6,561 nucleotides of DNA from Thermoplasmatota archaeon (GTDB lineage: Archaea; Thermoplasmatota; Thermoplasmata; Halarchaeoplasmatales; Halarchaeoplasmataceae). Position numbers and translations under genes: made by a program. Positions 4,704 through 6,561 of the stretch are shown here, in pieces. A model generated the notes under the pieces. The model ran no database searches and was not told where the DNA came from. It was given only the letters and a program-made list of their open reading frames with translations. Every line of letters starts with the position of its first letter. Position 1 is the stretch's first letter. Where the stretch lies: NCBI GenBank assembly GCA_018610025.1, contig JAHENW010000037.1, positions 1 to 6,561 of the forward strand. Direction: 5' to 3'.

Positions 4704-4880
4704 ATGTCAGATGAAAAGAGTTCTTTCCTGAAGGTCAAATGTGCAGACTGCGGTAATGAACAGGTCACTTTCCGAAGAGCCTCTTCCACTGTTAACTGCA
4801 ACATCTGTGGGAGCATATTGGCTGAACCCACCGGTGGGAGAGCAGAGATCAAAGGAGAAGTAGTCGAAGAGGTCGAATGA
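4704..4880 (+). CDS. rps27e: 30S ribosomal protein S27e
   Basis: S27e is a small zinc-ribbon protein of the archaeal and eukaryotic small subunit. The ORF has 58 codons. The chain begins [23 protein letters not shown] and carries two CxxC pairs, C13/C16 and C32/C35, spaced as in the family, with the family's [19 protein letters not shown] ending. Its length is normal. It starts six bases after the L44e stop. Its last codons overlap the start of aIF2-alpha (ATGA at 4877-4880), so translation of the two is probably coupled. The order L44e, S27e, aIF2-alpha is a conserved archaeal operon. Confidence 0.95.
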   Translation: MSDEKSSFLKVKCADCGNEQVTFRRASSTVNCNICGSILAEPTGGRAEIKGEVVEEVE

Positions 4881-5665
4881 TGGAAGATTCCGAATACGAT
4901 TGGCCCAGTGACGGGGAATTGATAATAGGATACGTGAAGACCGTCAAGGACTTCGGTGCTTTCCTGGAACTTGAAGAATATGAGGGTAAGGAAGGTTTCA
5001 TCCATATATCCGAGATATCTTCCGGATGGGTTAAGAGGATAAAGGATCACATCCGGGAGGGGGAAAAGCGTGTCTGCAAAGTTTTGGACGTAGATAAGGA
5101 GAAGGGCCACATAGACCTGTCATTGAAACAGGTCAATGAGCACCAGAAGAGGGAGAAGATACAGGCCTGGAAGAACCAGCAGAAGGCGGACAAGCTCCTT
5201 TCGATAGTTGCCGACGAACTCGACAGGTCCGTGGATAGATGTTATGATGAATTCGCCATCGAATTGAGTGAGAAATATGGAAGCCTTTATCAGGCCTTCG
5301 AGGAGGCGACCTTCGATAAAGATTTTCTTCGTGAGGACGGTTTCGAGGGCGAATGGCTCGAGCCATTCGTAGAGGTCGCCCGTGATAACATTTCACCCCC
5401 CTATGTCAGCATAAGTGGTTATCTCAAACTCTCATCGAACAACCCGGATGGTATAGAGGATGTGAAAGACACCCTGTCCGTCTTTGAGGATACTGAGGAG
5501 AGCAAGGTGGACGTGAGTTACATAGCCGCACCAAAGTACCGGGTCAATGTCCAGGCCGCCGATTACAAGACCGCCGAGGACACGTTCAAAGAGCAGGCGA
5601 AAAAGGCGGTTGAGAGGATCGAGGAAAGGGGCGGACAAGGAGAATTTTATAGGAAAGAAGAGTAG
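4877..5665 (+). CDS. eif2a: Translation initiation factor 2, alpha subunit (aIF2-alpha)
   Basis: aIF2-alpha is one of three subunits of the GTPase factor that carries initiator Met-tRNA to the small subunit. It has 262 residues, the normal length. Residues 11-85 form the S1/OB RNA-binding domain ([36 protein letters not shown], then ending HIDLSLKQV). Residues 90-170 are the helical domain, and 173-252 the alpha-beta domain that contacts the gamma subunit. The loop [16 protein letters not shown] (47-62) corresponds to the region around Ser51 of the eukaryotic protein. Two starts are possible: the ATG at 4877 overlaps the S27e stop as ATGA, and a second ATG follows at 4880. GAGGT at 4869-4873 is three and six bases away respectively, so 4880 is better spaced. 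Nop10, often the next gene in archaea, does not follow. Confidence 0.96.
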   Translation: MMEDSEYDWPSDGELIIGYVKTVKDFGAFLELEEYEGKEGFIHISEISSGWVKRIKDHIREGEKRVCKVLDVDKEKGHIDLSLKQVNEHQKREKIQAWKNQQKADKLLSIVADELDRSVDRCYDEFAIELSEKYGSLYQAFEEATFDKDFLREDGFEGEWLEPFVEVARDNISPPYVSISGYLKLSSNNPDGIEDVKDTLSVFEDTEESKVDVSYIAAPKYRVNVQAADYKTAEDTFKEQAKKAVERIEERGGQGEFYRKEE

Positions 5666-5669
5666 TTTC

Positions 5670-5689
5670 GGTTCAAGATGGTTCAAGAA
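5670..5689 (+). repeat. 10-bp tandem repeat, two copies
   Basis: GGTTCAAGAT is followed directly by GGTTCAAGAA, just past the aIF2-alpha stop and before the T-run. It may be chance or an RNA 3'-end feature. Confidence 0.35.
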
Positions 5690-5693
5690 TATC

Positions 5694-5699
5694 TTTTTT
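5694..5699 (+). terminator. Oligo-T terminator of the L44e-S27e-aIF2-alpha operon
   Basis: Six T residues lie about 30 bases after the aIF2-alpha stop, in an AT-rich stretch. No strong hairpin precedes them, as is usual in archaea. Confidence 0.55.
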
Positions 5700-5751
5700 A
5701 ATTGTTAGATTTTAATTGCTAGAATGTCTATTAAAAATCGATAGGGGTTAA

Positions 5752-5760
5752 TTATATATA
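5752..5760 (+). promoter_or_regulatory. TATA box of the secreted-protein gene
   Basis: The sequence ttatatata is a strong archaeal TATA element. Transcription would begin near 5780, leaving a leader of about 14 bases that still holds the ribosome binding site GAGGG at 5783-5787, seven bases or so before the ATG. Confidence 0.65.
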
Positions 5761-5765
5761 ACGGT

Positions 5766-5779
5766 GGACAAATTTGTCC
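5766..5779. promoter_or_regulatory. Perfect 14-bp palindrome, likely operator
   Basis: GGACAAATTTGTCC is a perfect inverted repeat with no spacer. It lies six bases after the TATA box and ends at about the expected transcription start. A dimeric regulator bound there would block RNA polymerase, a common archaeal repression mode. As RNA it could not form a stable hairpin, because there is no loop, so a DNA site is more likely. Confidence 0.5.
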
Positions 5780-5793
5780 GCTGAGGGACTTAA

Positions 5794-6561
5794 ATGCGAA
5801 CTAAAATCTTGGTAGGTCTTTTGACCTGCATTGTAGCGGTACTATTGATTTTTGGAGCGATTTCTGGAGGCATATCGAACGGACAGTTCCGAGAGCAAAG
5901 CGATATGGACGGTCCGGAATACAGGCTTTTAAAAAAATCAGAAGACGTGTCTTTTGAAGAGAGCGGCCTAGAGATTGTGGAGGATTATGACTCCTTCTTA
6001 CTGGCCAAAGTAGAAACTGGAGATACACAAATGAACGCTGAGGTAGATTCGGCTGTTTTAGACGACAGTCTAGATGAGATATATCTAAGAAAAGATACCA
6101 TCAGTGTAGATTCTGGGTCCTCTTTAGAGATAACTGAAGGGCCGGCAAGTGATTACTACCTGGTGAAAGCTATCGGACCGATAAAACAAGAATGGAAAGA
6201 TACGTTGAAAGATAATGGAGAGATAATCGAATATATACCAGAAAACACCTATCTGATGCATCTAGAGGCCGACGAATTATCAGTAGTGGAGGATAAATAT
6301 TTTGTCCGTTGGGTTGGAGATTACAAGCCCGACTACAAAATATCTCCCAAACTAGAGGAAGTTCAAGGAACAAAGACATTGAACATAATAATATTTGATG
6401 AACCTAGAGGGCTCATACAGGAACTAAAGCAATACGGTGAAATAAGGGACTATAGCCGGGATAGAGTCGAGATGGTCGCTGATGCTGACCACATACAGGA
6501 CATAGCAGAAGTCGACGGTATTGGTTGGATAGAGGAAGAAAATGAGATGGAGTTATTGAAT
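5794..6561 (+). CDS. Secreted protein, N-terminal 256 residues; possible subtilisin-like protease prodomain (3' end outside window)
   Basis: The ATG at 5794 opens a frame that runs to the window edge. GAGGG (5783-5787) is well placed for the start. Residues 1-25 are a signal peptide or membrane anchor: basic MRTK, then the hydrophobic run ILVGLLTCIVAVLLIFGAI. The following chain is very acidic and has no cysteine. Three stretches share a pattern: GLEIVEDYDSFLLAKV (58-73), GEIIEYIPENTYLMHL (142-157) and GEIRDYSRDRVEMVAD (215-230). They may be repeated small alpha-beta modules. YYLVKAIGPIKQEW (121-134) and VDGIGWIEEENEMELLN (240-256) recall the prodomain just before the catalytic domain of archaeal S8 (subtilisin-like) proteases. 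No catalytic Asp, His or Ser motif lies in the window, so the protease call is inference. It uses more A/T-ending codons than the translation genes. Confidence 0.8.
   Translation, partial: MRTKILVGLLTCIVAVLLIFGAISGGISNGQFREQSDMDGPEYRLLKKSEDVSFEESGLEIVEDYDSFLLAKVETGDTQMNAEVDSAVLDDSLDEIYLRKDTISVDSGSSLEITEGPASDYYLVKAIGPIKQEWKDTLKDNGEIIEYIPENTYLMHLEADELSVVEDKYFVRWVGDYKPDYKISPKLEEVQGTKTLNIIIFDEPRGLIQELKQYGEIRDYSRDRVEMVADADHIQDIAEVDGIGWIEEENEMELLN

Noticed and set aside
1..6561. CRISPR array, insertion sequence, integrase, toxin-antitoxin or restriction system
   Set aside because: No spaced repeats, transposase, integrase or recognisable defence gene was seen in any frame.

Overview
The window is archaeal. 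It carries eukaryote-like translation genes that bacteria lack (ribosomal proteins L15e, L44e and S27e, and initiation factor aIF2-alpha), a Nog1-type ribosome-assembly GTPase, and a long archaeal FKBP prolyl isomerase. The two tRNA genes have no encoded CCA, and the promoters are TATA-type. Arginine is written mostly as AGG/AGA, which fits the tRNA-Arg(CCT) present here. Many proteins are rich in Asp/Glu (FKBP, aIF2-alpha, S27e, the L15e N-terminal extension, the secreted protein at the right end). That hints at a salt-adapted euryarchaeon, but the lineage cannot be fixed from this sequence.

Layout, left to right. Positions 1-189 hold the last 62 codons of an unidentified gene. Positions 190-495 are mostly intergenic, with one possible 37-codon minus-strand ORF that has its own TATA box. 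Next come a CAT-anticodon tRNA (496-569) and tRNA-Arg(CCT) (712-786). About 130 bp downstream of tRNA-Arg, its 3' end is repeated almost exactly (919-933). The interval between the copies is packed with hairpins. It looks like either the scar of a tRNA-targeted element or a small structured RNA.

A minus-strand pair follows: the FKBP isomerase with a polyglutamate tail (1264-2034) and, 40 bp after it, a 53-residue two-helix membrane protein (1062-1223). The GTPase Nog1 (2133-3146) is divergent from FKBP. Nog1 converges with, and overlaps by 17 bp, the end of a second minus-strand unit. That unit is L15e (3610-4245) followed 12 bp later by a five-helix membrane protein (3130-3597), which resembles an archaeal type-IV prepilin peptidase that has lost one catalytic aspartate.

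Divergent from L15e is the plus-strand translation operon L44e, S27e, aIF2-alpha (4419-5665), with ATGA coupling between the last two. A run of six T ends it. The Nop10 gene that often follows aIF2-alpha in archaea is not there. The window closes with the first 256 codons of a secreted protein, possibly the prodomain of a subtilisin-like protease. It has a strong TATA box, a perfect 14-bp palindrome near the expected transcription start, and a good ribosome binding site.

Most of the window serves protein synthesis and folding: ribosome parts, ribosome assembly, initiation, tRNAs and a chaperone. The less ordinary content lies in the tRNA-Arg downstream interval, the prepilin-peptidase-like gene, the L15e leader and the palindromic promoter at the right end.
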